Assembly (NCBI GenBank): GCA_964459445.1 | Contig: CAYWMP010000094.1 | Coordinates: 1-22,271, forward strand | Direction of reading: 5' to 3' | From: CAYWMP01 sp964459445 | GTDB lineage: Bacteria; Desulfobacterota; DSM-4660; Desulfatiglandales; HGW-15 | DNA: 22,271 bases | Position numbers and translations under genes: made by a program | The notes under the pieces: generated by a model | Told to the model about the DNA's origin: nothing | The model's input: only the letters and a program-made list of their open reading frames with translations | Database searches by the model: none | Part shown: positions 1-7,730 of the stretch, piece after piece | How the letters are laid out: every line of letters begins with the position of its first letter | How positions within the stretch are numbered: the first letter of the stretch is position 1

Positions 1-50
1 AGAAAGCCTTTATTTTTCAAAGAACAATTACGTACACTTTCATCATACAA

Positions 51-196
51 GGCACAAAGACACAAAGAAGGGATATGTATTATAAAATTTTATGAAAAAG
101 AGAAGGCTCAATAGATTAAAACTGCAGATGATGCATATACCGTTTTGTAAAAATGGCATTAAACGAATTATGCTATAATCTTAGTGCCTTAGTGCC
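51..196. repeat. AT-rich imperfect inverted repeat upstream of liv operon
   Basis: The 18-nt arm at 51-68 (GGCACAAAGACACAAAGA) matches the reverse complement of 179-196 at 15 of 18 positions. The arms flank an AT-rich stretch of about 110 bp with no coding potential. The right arm also holds two tandem copies of TTAGTGCC. This looks like a short dispersed intergenic palindromic repeat rather than a gene, but copy number elsewhere cannot be seen. The right arm overlaps the last base of the candidate -10 box, so the repeat may have contributed promoter or leader sequence. Confidence 0.5.
171..179 (+). promoter_or_regulatory. Candidate extended -10 promoter for liv operon
   Basis: The sequence TGCTATAAT is a perfect sigma70 extended -10 element (TGn plus TATAAT). 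No good -35 box lies 16-18 nt upstream; the hexamer there is AAATGG-like, which is common where an extended -10 is present. Transcription would start near 186 and leave a leader of about 105 nt before the livG ATG at 293. The rest of the 292-bp upstream region shows only the inverted repeat. Confidence 0.5.
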
Positions 197-292
197 TGAA
201 CTATTGCTGGTCAATCAACCGTGGCACTTCTTACTTATTGTCGTCTTTATTCACCCGGCAATATTTCTGTTCAACGGCAGAGCATAGAATAG

Positions 293-1090
293 ATGAACAT
301 TAGGGACGAAAAGAGCGAAGACACCCTGCTTCAGACCGACGGGCTAACGAAATACTTCGGGGGCCTCGGAGCAGTTGTGGACCTCAATATGAACGTAATG
401 CCAGGTGAAATCCTCGGCCTCATCGGCCCTAACGGCGCCGGGAAAACCACCATTTTCAATCTTATTACAGGCTCTTTGCACCCAACCCGAGGTACAGTAA
501 TTTTCATGGGGGCGAACATCACCAATTTAAGGCCGCATCGGGTAGCAAAAAAAGGCATTGTACGTTCCTTTCAGGCCAACGTACTCTTTATGGAGAAAAC
601 GGTCAGAGAAAATGTACTTTTGGGGTTTCACACCAGGTACAAAAACGGGTTCCTGAAAGAAATAGTTGGGGCAAAATCGTACCGGGATGAACGCGTCGCG
701 ATTGATGAGCAGGCCGAGAAGATGCTGGAATTCTTCGGCTTGAATCCCCTGATGCATCAGTTGGCAGGAAATCTCACGCACGGTCATCAAAGGATGCTCG
801 GTGTTGCATTGGCCCTGGCGCCAAAGCCTCTCCTTCTCCTGCTGGACGAACCCGTGGCCGGCCTCAATGACGAAGAAACATCAACCATGATGAATCTGAT
901 CAGAAAGATACGTGATCAGGGAGTGACCATTCTTTTGGTAGAACATGACATGAAGGCAGTGATGGGAAATGCCGAGCGGATTATTGTCATAGATTACGGA
1001 CAGAAGATTGCCGAGGGGAGTCCATCTGAGATTGCCAATAACGAGAAGGTCATTGAGGCATACCTGGGGGCCGGGGAGTTTACAGTGTGA
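293..1090 (+). CDS. livG: Branched-chain amino acid-type ABC transporter, ATP-binding protein LivG
   Basis: This is one of two ATPases that power a high-affinity importer for branched-chain amino acids or related carboxylates and amides at the cytoplasmic membrane. The 265-residue length is normal for LivG. Walker A is GPNGAGKT (45-52), Walker B ends LLLLLDEP (to 187), and the switch histidine is H218 in VEHDM. The ABC signature is odd: LTHGHQR (161-167) where LivG proteins usually have LSYGQQR or similar. The N-terminus carries about 10 more polar residues than usual. The ribosome site before the ATG is weak. It is the first gene of livGFHMK; placing the ATPases before the permeases and binding protein is the reverse of the E. 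coli order. Confidence 0.93.
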   Translation: MNIRDEKSEDTLLQTDGLTKYFGGLGAVVDLNMNVMPGEILGLIGPNGAGKTTIFNLITGSLHPTRGTVIFMGANITNLRPHRVAKKGIVRSFQANVLFMEKTVRENVLLGFHTRYKNGFLKEIVGAKSYRDERVAIDEQAEKMLEFFGLNPLMHQLAGNLTHGHQRMLGVALALAPKPLLLLLDEPVAGLNDEETSTMMNLIRKIRDQGVTILLVEHDMKAVMGNAERIIVIDYGQKIAEGSPSEIANNEKVIEAYLGAGEFTV

Positions 1091-1121
1091 TGCGAACACT
1101 CAAAAATCGTAGGGGTGTCTG

Positions 1122-1829
1122 ATGCTTGAGGTCAAAGACTTGCAGGTCCATTACGGACAAGTGGAAGCGGTGAAGGGCATATCCCTTCACCTTGACGGGA
1201 GTGACTTTATCTGTCTCATTGGATCCAACGGGGCCGGCAAGACAACGACCATCAAGACAATCTCGGGTCTCAAGCGCCCAACCAACGGGGAGATTTGGTT
1301 CCGTGGTGGGCGTATAGACCGTCTGCCTGCCGAAGGTGTTGCAAAGGCCGGTATTATTCAGGTACCGGAAGGACGCAAAATTTTCCCCTATCTCACTTTA
1401 TTGGAAAATCTCTTTGTGGGAGCCCACCTTATCAAGGACAAAAAAAAATCTGAAAGACGGCTTGAGAGTGTATTTCAGCGCTTCCCAAGACTGGCGGCAA
1501 GGAAAAGGCAGCAGGGTGGAAGCCTAAGCGGTGGTGAGCAACAGATGCTCGCCTTTGGCCGCGCGCTCATGGCGGAACCGAAGTTACTTATGCTGGATGA
1601 GCCAACTCTCGGTCTGGCGCCTCTTGTGGTGGAGGAGTGTGCACGCTTTGCCCTCGAGATCAACCGGGAAGAAAAAATCGGCATCATTCTGGTTGAGCAG
1701 AATGCCAAATTGGCCCTTTCCATCTCAAAAAGAGGTTACGTCATGGAGTTGGGCGCCATAGCACTGCAAGGCGACACCCATGAACTGCTCAACTCAAAAC
1801 ACGTCAAGAAGGCTTATCTCGGCATGTAG
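1122..1829 (+). CDS. livF: Branched-chain amino acid-type ABC transporter, ATP-binding protein LivF
   Basis: Second ATPase of the Liv importer, 235 residues, the normal LivF length. Walker A is GSNGAGKT (34-41), the signature is a canonical LSGGE (135-139), Walker B is LLMLDE (155-160), and the VEQNA motif puts Q193 at the switch position, as is typical of LivF. The AGGGGTG at about 1110-1116 gives a good ribosome site for the ATG. It lies 31 bp after livG and should pair with it as a heterodimer. The signature here is intact while that of LivG is divergent, so the two ATP sites may not be equivalent. Confidence 0.94.
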   Translation: MLEVKDLQVHYGQVEAVKGISLHLDGSDFICLIGSNGAGKTTTIKTISGLKRPTNGEIWFRGGRIDRLPAEGVAKAGIIQVPEGRKIFPYLTLLENLFVGAHLIKDKKKSERRLESVFQRFPRLAARKRQQGGSLSGGEQQMLAFGRALMAEPKLLMLDEPTLGLAPLVVEECARFALEINREEKIGIILVEQNAKLALSISKRGYVMELGAIALQGDTHELLNSKHVKKAYLGM

Positions 1830-1925
1830 GCTATCCATTACGATGACTTCTCTCGGGCTGCGACCGTGTAGCTGCGAGGACCTAGGACAGTCCAAAACAG
1901 CGCGAATAAGCATCGAGTAAAAGTG

Positions 1926-2786
1926 ATGAGCACGGCCATTTTCCTCCAGATGTTTCTCAACGGGCTTCAGCTTGCCTCTGCCTACATCCTTGTTTCACTG
2001 GGCTTCACCCTCATTTTTGGGATTCTACACATCGTTAATATCGCCCACGCCAGCATCTACATGCTGGGGGGATATATCATATGGCTTCTTTTTGGGGTTC
2101 TAGAGGTGAACTATTATTTCTCTTTTATCCTGACAGTGGTTTCTGTCGGACTCATCGGGGTCGCCTTTGAGAGGAGCATGTTTCGACCGCTGAAAGGCGA
2201 GGTGATGCCCACGATCATCGCCTCCACCGGTCTACTGCTTGTGCTGGAGCAGTCTGCTCTCTTGGGATTTGGCCTCACAGAGAAGATCGTCCCTACGCCA
2301 TTTCCCGGTATCCTGCGTTTATGGGGAACCGTCTTTCCAACCCAAAGGCTGGCCGTGATGATTATCGGCGCCGGCCTTACAGCTGCTTTGGTATTTTGGA
2401 TTCGAAAATCCAAGGTTGGTCTGGCCATGAGGGCCCTATCGATGGATAAGGAAGCCGCGTCATTATACGGCATAAGCTTGAGCCGCTACGGATGTCTGGC
2501 CTTTGCAATAGGGTGTGGACTGGCGGGTGCCGCGGGTGCGCTCGTTGCCCCGATGTTCTATGTAAACCCTTATATGGGGCACGGCCCACTTGTGAAGATG
2601 TTTGTCGTGGTCATCGTGGGTGGACTTGGCAGTGTGGCCGGGACGATAGTCGCAGGGCTCTTGCTGGGATTGATTGATAGTTTTGTCGCGACCCTTTTTG
2701 ACTCCGTTATTGCTACGATGGTCGGATTTGCGATGATCATCATCGTCCTGATTTTCAAACCAACCGGTTTCTTTGGACATGAATAA
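1926..2786 (+). CDS. livH: Branched-chain amino acid-type ABC transporter, permease LivH
   Basis: Inner-membrane permease of the Liv importer, 286 residues and strongly hydrophobic with about eight predicted membrane spans. Family landmarks, numbered from the upstream GTG, are NIAHASIYMLGGY (39-51), the cytoplasmic coupling segment AMRALSMDKEAASLYGIS (168-185) and GLGSVAG (234-240). An in-frame GTG at 1923 directly precedes the ATG; the ATG was preferred, and neither has a strong ribosome site. A 93-96 bp gap with no recognisable feature separates it from livF. Its stop overlaps the start of livM by 8 bp, so the two permeases are probably translationally coupled. Confidence 0.93.
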   Translation: MSTAIFLQMFLNGLQLASAYILVSLGFTLIFGILHIVNIAHASIYMLGGYIIWLLFGVLEVNYYFSFILTVVSVGLIGVAFERSMFRPLKGEVMPTIIASTGLLLVLEQSALLGFGLTEKIVPTPFPGILRLWGTVFPTQRLAVMIIGAGLTAALVFWIRKSKVGLAMRALSMDKEAASLYGISLSRYGCLAFAIGCGLAGAAGALVAPMFYVNPYMGHGPLVKMFVVVIVGGLGSVAGTIVAGLLLGLIDSFVATLFDSVIATMVGFAMIIIVLIFKPTGFFGHE

Positions 2787-3840
2787 ATCATCTCAAAGCA
2801 AACTATTCAGCGTGATCGGACTCATCATCCTTTTGTTTATCTGCCCCCTATTTGTGAAGAATGAATACTACCTGCATATCCTCATTATGACACTAATGAA
2901 TATCCTGATTGCCTCAAGCCTGAGGATCGTTATGACGATGGGGTTGGTTTCGTTCGCTCACGCGGCCTTCGTGGCTATTGGAGGATATGCCTCAGCCTTA
3001 GGGGTTATGCGGCTCGGAATGAATTCATGGCTGGGTCTTGTTTTTGCCGTGATGGTTGCAATCGCTGTCTCCTTCACCTTTGGTTTTATCCTGCTTCGAT
3101 TGAAAGGGACCTACTTTCTCATAGCCACCTTCGCTTTTGGCGAGATCGTTCTGCTTGTATTTACTCGATTTACCAGTCCTTTTGGCGGGGCTGCGGGCTT
3201 GATTGATATTCCCTTGCCAAATCCTGTTGGCATCCCCGGCCTCTTTTCCATCGTATTTCAGTCCAAGACCTCATTTTACTACTTAGCTCTAAGCCTCATG
3301 CTCGTCCTGATGCTGGTTTCTTACCGACTCGATCGCGGTCGCCTGGGGGCTATCTGGACAGCAATCAGACAGGCAGATCAGTTGGCAGAATCGATGGGCA
3401 TCAACATCATGGTCTATAAAGTCATCGCTTTTACGATCGGTTGTGCGATGGCCTCAGCGGCCGGTGCCTTCCAAGCCCATTATTACTCACATATCAATCC
3501 CGCGGGCTTTGGGATTTTCGTATTGGTAAACTATTTGATCTACGTGGTCGTAGGTGGAAGCAAGAGATTCGTGGGTCCAATCGTTGGTGCTGCATCGATG
3601 ACATTTCTGGCTGAGGCGCTTAGTCTTTATCAAAGCTTGACAGATTATCAGACCATTGTTTATGGCATAATCCTGATCCTGGTGATCATATTCTTACCAG
3701 ACGGTATCATCAATCTCCCTGAAAAGGTTTCTGTAAATCTTGGGGGTCAGCGAGGAGAGAGAAGCTCATCCGAGCTTTCGAGTGATCAGGTCCCAGCGCT
3801 GAATGACTGCGCGGACAGCAGCAAATCAGCAGGGGCCTGA
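2779..3840 (+). CDS. livM: Branched-chain amino acid-type ABC transporter, permease LivM
   Basis: Second permease, 353 residues, with hydrophobic spans over most of its length. The motif GLVSFAHAAFVAIGGYASAL (from residue 55), the TSPFGGAAGL segment and VGGSKRFVGPIVGA near the C-terminus are the LivM equivalents of the LivH landmarks. The ATG at 2779 overlaps the livH stop; a TTG two codons upstream is a weaker alternative. The last roughly 35 residues form a polar, Ser-rich tail beyond the final span, which is longer than in many LivM proteins and of unknown role. With LivH it should form the membrane channel. Confidence 0.93.
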   Translation: MNKSSQSKLFSVIGLIILLFICPLFVKNEYYLHILIMTLMNILIASSLRIVMTMGLVSFAHAAFVAIGGYASALGVMRLGMNSWLGLVFAVMVAIAVSFTFGFILLRLKGTYFLIATFAFGEIVLLVFTRFTSPFGGAAGLIDIPLPNPVGIPGLFSIVFQSKTSFYYLALSLMLVLMLVSYRLDRGRLGAIWTAIRQADQLAESMGINIMVYKVIAFTIGCAMASAAGAFQAHYYSHINPAGFGIFVLVNYLIYVVVGGSKRFVGPIVGAASMTFLAEALSLYQSLTDYQTIVYGIILILVIIFLPDGIINLPEKVSVNLGGQRGERSSSELSSDQVPALNDCADSSKSAGA

Positions 3841-3873
3841 GAGACAATGACAAATGGAAAGGAGGAGGTAAAA

Positions 3874-5079
3874 ATGATGAGATTGAGACGAACTGGAATT
3901 GGTTTGGCAATCGGGTTTGTGGCCTTAGTGCTGGTGGTAGCCGGTGTGTCCCCAGCATACGCTTCCCAATCAGACATGGAAACACTCAGGATTGGCGTTT
4001 TGCTGTCCTTTTCGGGAGGTTACGGGCCTTGGGGCCATGGCTGCATGCGAGGATTTGAGGTCATGGCTGAAAAGATTAACGAAGAGGGGGGCATTAGAGT
4101 CGGTGATAAACGGTATCGGATCGAACTAATAAAATCCGACAACAAGACAGATTTCAATGTTGCCCTTGCAGGGGCCAACCGGTTGGTATTCAAAGAGGGC
4201 ATCAGGTATATCTTGGGACCCATGATGAGCGGTGCAACGCTTGCTGTCCAGCCGGTGACTGAAAAAAACAAAGTCATAACGCTTAATTTCTCCTATTCTC
4301 CAAAGGTGTTGGGGGCAGAGAAGAAATACTCTTTTAGGCTCTTCCCCGCCGGGAGCGAGAATATGAAAGCCATTTTTCTTTACATATCCAAGCATTACCC
4401 TGATGTAAAAACCGTCGGAAGCATCGGGCCGAACGACGAGACGGGTTGGGGGACGGCCGAGGCTGTCCTCGCACAATGTGATAAGTATGGACTCAAACAT
4501 ATATTCAAGGATTTCTTTCAAAGGGGCACTGATGACTTCTTTCCGATACTTACGCGGTTAATGACGAAGAATCCTGGCGTGTTGATACCGCATTCGGTCT
4601 CACCCCCGTCCATGGCCTTGCTGATGAAACAGAAGTTCCAGCTGGGTTATAAGGGCAAGATACTCTCTCCGAGTCATTTTGATCCGAAGAAGTTGGCAGC
4701 CAAAGCCGGAACAGAGGCCATTGAAGGGCTCATTCATCAATCGCCTGACTTTGAAGGTGAACTCGCAGCCTCAGGCCATCGCGAGCTCTACAGCAGGTAT
4801 GCCAAAACCTATAAAGAGGATTTCACGCCTGTCTCTGCGGCCGCTTACCCTTACCTATGGTACCTCAAGATGGCAATCGAAAAGGCGGGGACGCTGGACA
4901 CAACAGCGGTGGCCGAAGCGATGGTGAATCTGAAGGGAGAAGGTCCGTACGGTCCCGTGTCGATGGGAGGGCTTAAGACCTACGGCGCAAATCACCAAGT
5001 AGTGGAACCTATATTCATGTCCATTATCAAAAATGGAAAAAATGTGGGTTTGGCGCCTGTCACGCCCCCCGTACCGTAA
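3874..5079 (+). CDS. Branched-chain amino acid-type ABC transporter, periplasmic binding protein LivK-like
   Basis: Extracytoplasmic solute-binding protein (peripheral binding protein 6 family), 401 residues. The N-terminus has Arg residues, a hydrophobic core and AYA before the likely cleavage after residue 30, a Sec signal peptide without a lipobox. The mature part opens with LRIGVLLSFSGGYGPWG, typical of the family. The start at 3874 was chosen because GGAGGAGGT lies 4-5 nt upstream; the in-frame ATG at 3847 has no such site and would put polar residues before the signal. The protein decides the substrate of the importer, but the ligand cannot be read from the sequence; the neighbours suggest an organic acid rather than simply leucine. 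It is the last gene before a strong terminator. Confidence 0.9.
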   Translation: MMRLRRTGIGLAIGFVALVLVVAGVSPAYASQSDMETLRIGVLLSFSGGYGPWGHGCMRGFEVMAEKINEEGGIRVGDKRYRIELIKSDNKTDFNVALAGANRLVFKEGIRYILGPMMSGATLAVQPVTEKNKVITLNFSYSPKVLGAEKKYSFRLFPAGSENMKAIFLYISKHYPDVKTVGSIGPNDETGWGTAEAVLAQCDKYGLKHIFKDFFQRGTDDFFPILTRLMTKNPGVLIPHSVSPPSMALLMKQKFQLGYKGKILSPSHFDPKKLAAKAGTEAIEGLIHQSPDFEGELAASGHRELYSRYAKTYKEDFTPVSAAAYPYLWYLKMAIEKAGTLDTTAVAEAMVNLKGEGPYGPVSMGGLKTYGANHQVVEPIFMSIIKNGKNVGLAPVTPPVP

Positions 5080-5102
5080 ATGACTCATAGTTTTTGTTTT
5101 TC

Positions 5103-5123
5103 GCCCCGGTTCCCGGGGCTTTT
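5103..5123 (+). terminator. Intrinsic terminator of liv operon
   Basis: A perfect 7-bp GC stem, GCCCCGG (5103-5109) and CCGGGGC (5113-5119), with a TTC loop, is followed at once by TTTT. It starts 24 bp after the binding-protein stop. A second, weaker hairpin follows: GCCTCC at 5126-5131 with GGAGGC at 5144-5149. Confidence 0.88.
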
Positions 5124-5402
5124 AAGCCTCCAGAAGCCAGTCGGGAGGCGCTTTATAAAATCCCTTAGGAGTTCCTATTGTTGAACTTTTGTGTCCCGCG
5201 ACTGCGGGAGCAAATGGTTGCGGCCTTGAAGACCCCCATGCCCCTCTTGTGGCCTGTATAGGATGATCTATTTCTTTAAGGTAACTATGGTACACGACGC
5301 CAGATGTTCATTGCATTTCTCAACCGGCGCAAGGAGGGCAATCATCCAGTTAGGGCGCCCTCTCTTGAGCCCATGTATATTCAAGTGAGAGGAGTCTCAG
5401 AT
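5124..5402. other. Non-coding gap between liv operon and reductase gene
   Basis: About 280 bp without a supported gene. Besides the secondary hairpin at 5126-5149 it contains a short stem-loop TCCCGC-GACT-GCGGGA (5194-5209). An open frame from 5304 runs into the reductase, but it lacks a ribosome site and its sequence is unlike the family, so it is not used. I could not identify a convincing promoter. Confidence 0.5.
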
Positions 5403-6506
5403 ATGTCGAAACTCTTTGAACCCTATGATTTCTGTGGAATTTTGCTGAGAAGCCGATTCGTGCGATCCGCCACCTGCGAGAACCTGACAACACCCGAGAG
5501 ACTGCCTTCCGAGGAGATGATTCGATCCTATGAGCGGCTGGCGCGCGGCGGTATCGGGCTAATCATTACAAGCGCCACCCGCGCCGATCGCTCTTGGGAC
5601 AAGCGTGAGTTCAAGACCTGGAAGCGCATGTCGATCGACAGCGAAGAACTCATCCCGGGCTTCGAGGCCCTTTCAGACCGGGTGCACGGGGCGGGGAGCA
5701 AAATTGCGATGCAGCTTGGGTCGCTCTATAAGTTGGAAGGCGAGTACGTGGGTGCGTCGGCCGTGTCCTACATGCGCTCTGCCTCGGTCGCGGATCAGGA
5801 CCGGATCATCCCCCGGGCGCTTACCGGGGAGGAAATCCGCTACATCGTGCGGAAGTACGGAGAGGCCGGTGGGCGAGTCAAGAGAGCCGGTTTCGACGCC
5901 GTCCAGATCGCCGCGGCCCACGGGTTCCCGTTGGGCAATTTCCTGTCGCCCTACTACAATCAGCGGGATGACGACTACGGAGGCAATCCGGAAAAGCGCA
6001 CGCGGATTATCCGCGACATCGCGGCGGAAATCAAGATTCATGCCGGCCAGGATTTTCCCGTGTTCATCAAGATGAACGTATCGGACTTCTTCGACAGGGG
6101 CCTGACCGTGGAAACCGCTGCCGAGCAGGCCCGGATTATGGCTGAGCACGGAATTGCGGCCTTTGAGACCTCCGGCGGCACCCTTGGCCACGAGATGTCC
6201 CAGTTCGGCCACGTGGACGAAGCCCATTGGACCGAGGGGTATTTCCAGGATGCTGCCGCGGTTATCAAATCGAGAGTGAAGGTACCGGTGATCCTGGTAG
6301 GCGGCATTCGCGATATTGCCATGGCCGAGGAGATCGTTGAGCAAGGAAAGGCGGATCTTGTCTCCATGAGCCGACCTCTGATTAAGGAACCAGGCATCGT
6401 GCGCCGGTGGATGGACGGGGACCGGCGTCCGTCCGATTGCATCAACTGCAATGGCTGCCTGGATCTTCTCATGAAGGGCGATCCGGTGGTGTGCGTCATC
6501 GACTAG
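5403..6506 (+). CDS. Old-yellow-enzyme family NADH:flavin oxidoreductase with C-terminal Fe-S cysteine motif
   Basis: FMN-dependent TIM-barrel oxidoreductase of 367 residues, probably reducing an activated C=C bond or acting as an enoate or dienoyl-CoA-type reductase. Family signs are AAHGFPLGNFLSPYYNQR followed by DDDYGGNPEKR (171-199), the SGGT phosphate-side loop near 257-260 and the VGGI...SMSRPLI end of the barrel (299-327). The usual HxxH substrate pair is A170-x-x-H173. A C-terminal CINCNGC...C motif (C346, C349, C352, C364) matches the 4Fe-4S motif of the 2,4-dienoyl-CoA reductase/trimethylamine dehydrogenase branch, but the protein stops three residues later, with no FAD/NAD(P)H domain. 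The start at 5403 has GAGAGGAG upstream. It is followed by an acyl-CoA dehydrogenase 36 bp away, suggesting an acyl-CoA substrate. Confidence 0.88.
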   Translation: MSKLFEPYDFCGILLRSRFVRSATCENLTTPERLPSEEMIRSYERLARGGIGLIITSATRADRSWDKREFKTWKRMSIDSEELIPGFEALSDRVHGAGSKIAMQLGSLYKLEGEYVGASAVSYMRSASVADQDRIIPRALTGEEIRYIVRKYGEAGGRVKRAGFDAVQIAAAHGFPLGNFLSPYYNQRDDDYGGNPEKRTRIIRDIAAEIKIHAGQDFPVFIKMNVSDFFDRGLTVETAAEQARIMAEHGIAAFETSGGTLGHEMSQFGHVDEAHWTEGYFQDAAAVIKSRVKVPVILVGGIRDIAMAEEIVEQGKADLVSMSRPLIKEPGIVRRWMDGDRRPSDCINCNGCLDLLMKGDPVVCVID

Positions 6507-6542
6507 GTTGAATGAAGAGTTGGACCGAAAGGAGAACAGGGA

Positions 6543-7700
6543 ATGGATTTTGAGTTCACAGAAGAGCAAAAGATGCTGAAAGACACGTGTCACAAACTAG
6601 CTGAGAACGTTTTTAAGCCACTGGCAGCACGATGGGACGAGAATGAAGAACCCCCCTTGCCAAACCTGCCGGTGTTGGCGGAAAACGGGTTGACGGGTGT
6701 TACCATCCCCGAGATGTACGGGGGTGCCGGCGGCAGTCTCATGGACGTCGTCATTGCCATGGAGGAGATATCCAGAGTTTGTCCCGTCACAGCAGGCATG
6801 ATCCTGGGAAATTGCGCCAACTCCGAGATCATACTCAAGTTCGGCAGCGAAGCGCAGCGCCGAAATTATCTTCCGCCCATCGCAAAGGGTGAGAAACTGA
6901 TTGCCTGGGGTATGACAGAGCCTGAGGCGGGCTCGGCCGCGACAGAGCTCAAAACCAGGGCTGTCCTCGACGGGAATGATTATGTGATCAACGGGTCCAA
7001 GATCTTTATTACTCGTGCTTCGGTAGCCGGGCTATTTATCATTTTCGCCAGAGTGGGAGAAGAGAAGGGATCAAAAAACATCTGTTCGTTCCTCGTGGAA
7101 CGGGATAGTCCCGGGCTCGTCATCGGAGAACCCGAAAAAACCCTGGGTTTCCGAGGTGCCGGTTCATGCCCCCTATCACTTGAGGACCTTAGGGTGCCTA
7201 AAGACAACATGTTGACACCGGTTGGCTCTTTTTCCAAGGTCATGGCCGGCCTGAACATTGCCAGGGTACTCAACCCTTGCTTCTGTTTAGGAATGGCACA
7301 AGGAGCCCTGGAACTGGCGAGCAAATACATTCAGGAGCGCAAGCAGTTCGGAAAGGAGCTTTGCGAATTTCAGGGCATCCAGTGGATGCTGGCCGACATG
7401 GTGGTCAAGCTGGACGCCATGCGTCTTCTTATCTATCGCGCGGCCGAGGCGGTTGGGTCGGGAGCGCCCGAAGGGCCGCTCTATGCTGCCGTGGGGAAGA
7501 TCTACGCCAACGAAGCGGCCTTTGAGGTGGTGAACGCGGCTCTTCAGATGCATGGGGGCTATGGCTACTCCCGGGATTTCCCGCTGGAGCGCATGCTGCG
7601 GGACGTGCGCGCGTTTCAGATCGCAGGTGGGTCCACCCAGATCCTGCGGATTCAGGTCGCCTCCCGGGTGCTCCGGCGGCGCTTCAGCCAGCGTAATTAG
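6543..7700 (+). CDS. Acyl-CoA dehydrogenase family protein, non-canonical active site
   Basis: Flavoprotein of the acyl-CoA dehydrogenase superfamily, 385 residues, full length. The FAD-side motif WGMTEPEAGSAA (122-133), the GFRGAGSCPLSLEDLRVP segment (202-219), the RKQFG helix (266-270) and QMHGGYGYSRDFPLERMLRD (335-354) are all present. The catalytic Glu normally found in the YEGT motif (MCAD E376) is G362 in AGGST, and the alternative Glu used by isovaleryl-CoA and long-chain enzymes (in LxxER) is A240 in LNIAR. Both usual general bases are therefore missing. It may be a reductase, a diene-forming or other atypical member. AAAGGAG at 6528-6534 supports the start. Base composition rises sharply in the last third of the gene. 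Confidence 0.9.
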   Translation: MDFEFTEEQKMLKDTCHKLAENVFKPLAARWDENEEPPLPNLPVLAENGLTGVTIPEMYGGAGGSLMDVVIAMEEISRVCPVTAGMILGNCANSEIILKFGSEAQRRNYLPPIAKGEKLIAWGMTEPEAGSAATELKTRAVLDGNDYVINGSKIFITRASVAGLFIIFARVGEEKGSKNICSFLVERDSPGLVIGEPEKTLGFRGAGSCPLSLEDLRVPKDNMLTPVGSFSKVMAGLNIARVLNPCFCLGMAQGALELASKYIQERKQFGKELCEFQGIQWMLADMVVKLDAMRLLIYRAAEAVGSGAPEGPLYAAVGKIYANEAAFEVVNAALQMHGGYGYSRDFPLERMLRDVRAFQIAGGSTQILRIQVASRVLRRRFSQRN

Positions 7701-7730
7701 GGCCTGATTAGATTCGGAGGAAAGTGAACC

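Noticed and set aside
1830..1922. Gap between livF and livH as a possible promoter or attenuator
   Set aside because: No convincing -35/-10 pair or stable hairpin with T-tract was seen; the gene order argues for one operon.
5195..5209. Stem-loop TCCCGC-GACT-GCGGGA as a second terminator
   Set aside because: No T-tract follows, and a much better terminator already ends the liv operon.
5673..6593. 306-codon frame on the minus strand opposite the old-yellow-enzyme gene
   Set aside because: Mirror frame of a GC-rich gene; its translation resembles no family, whereas the + strand frame has clear flavoprotein motifs.
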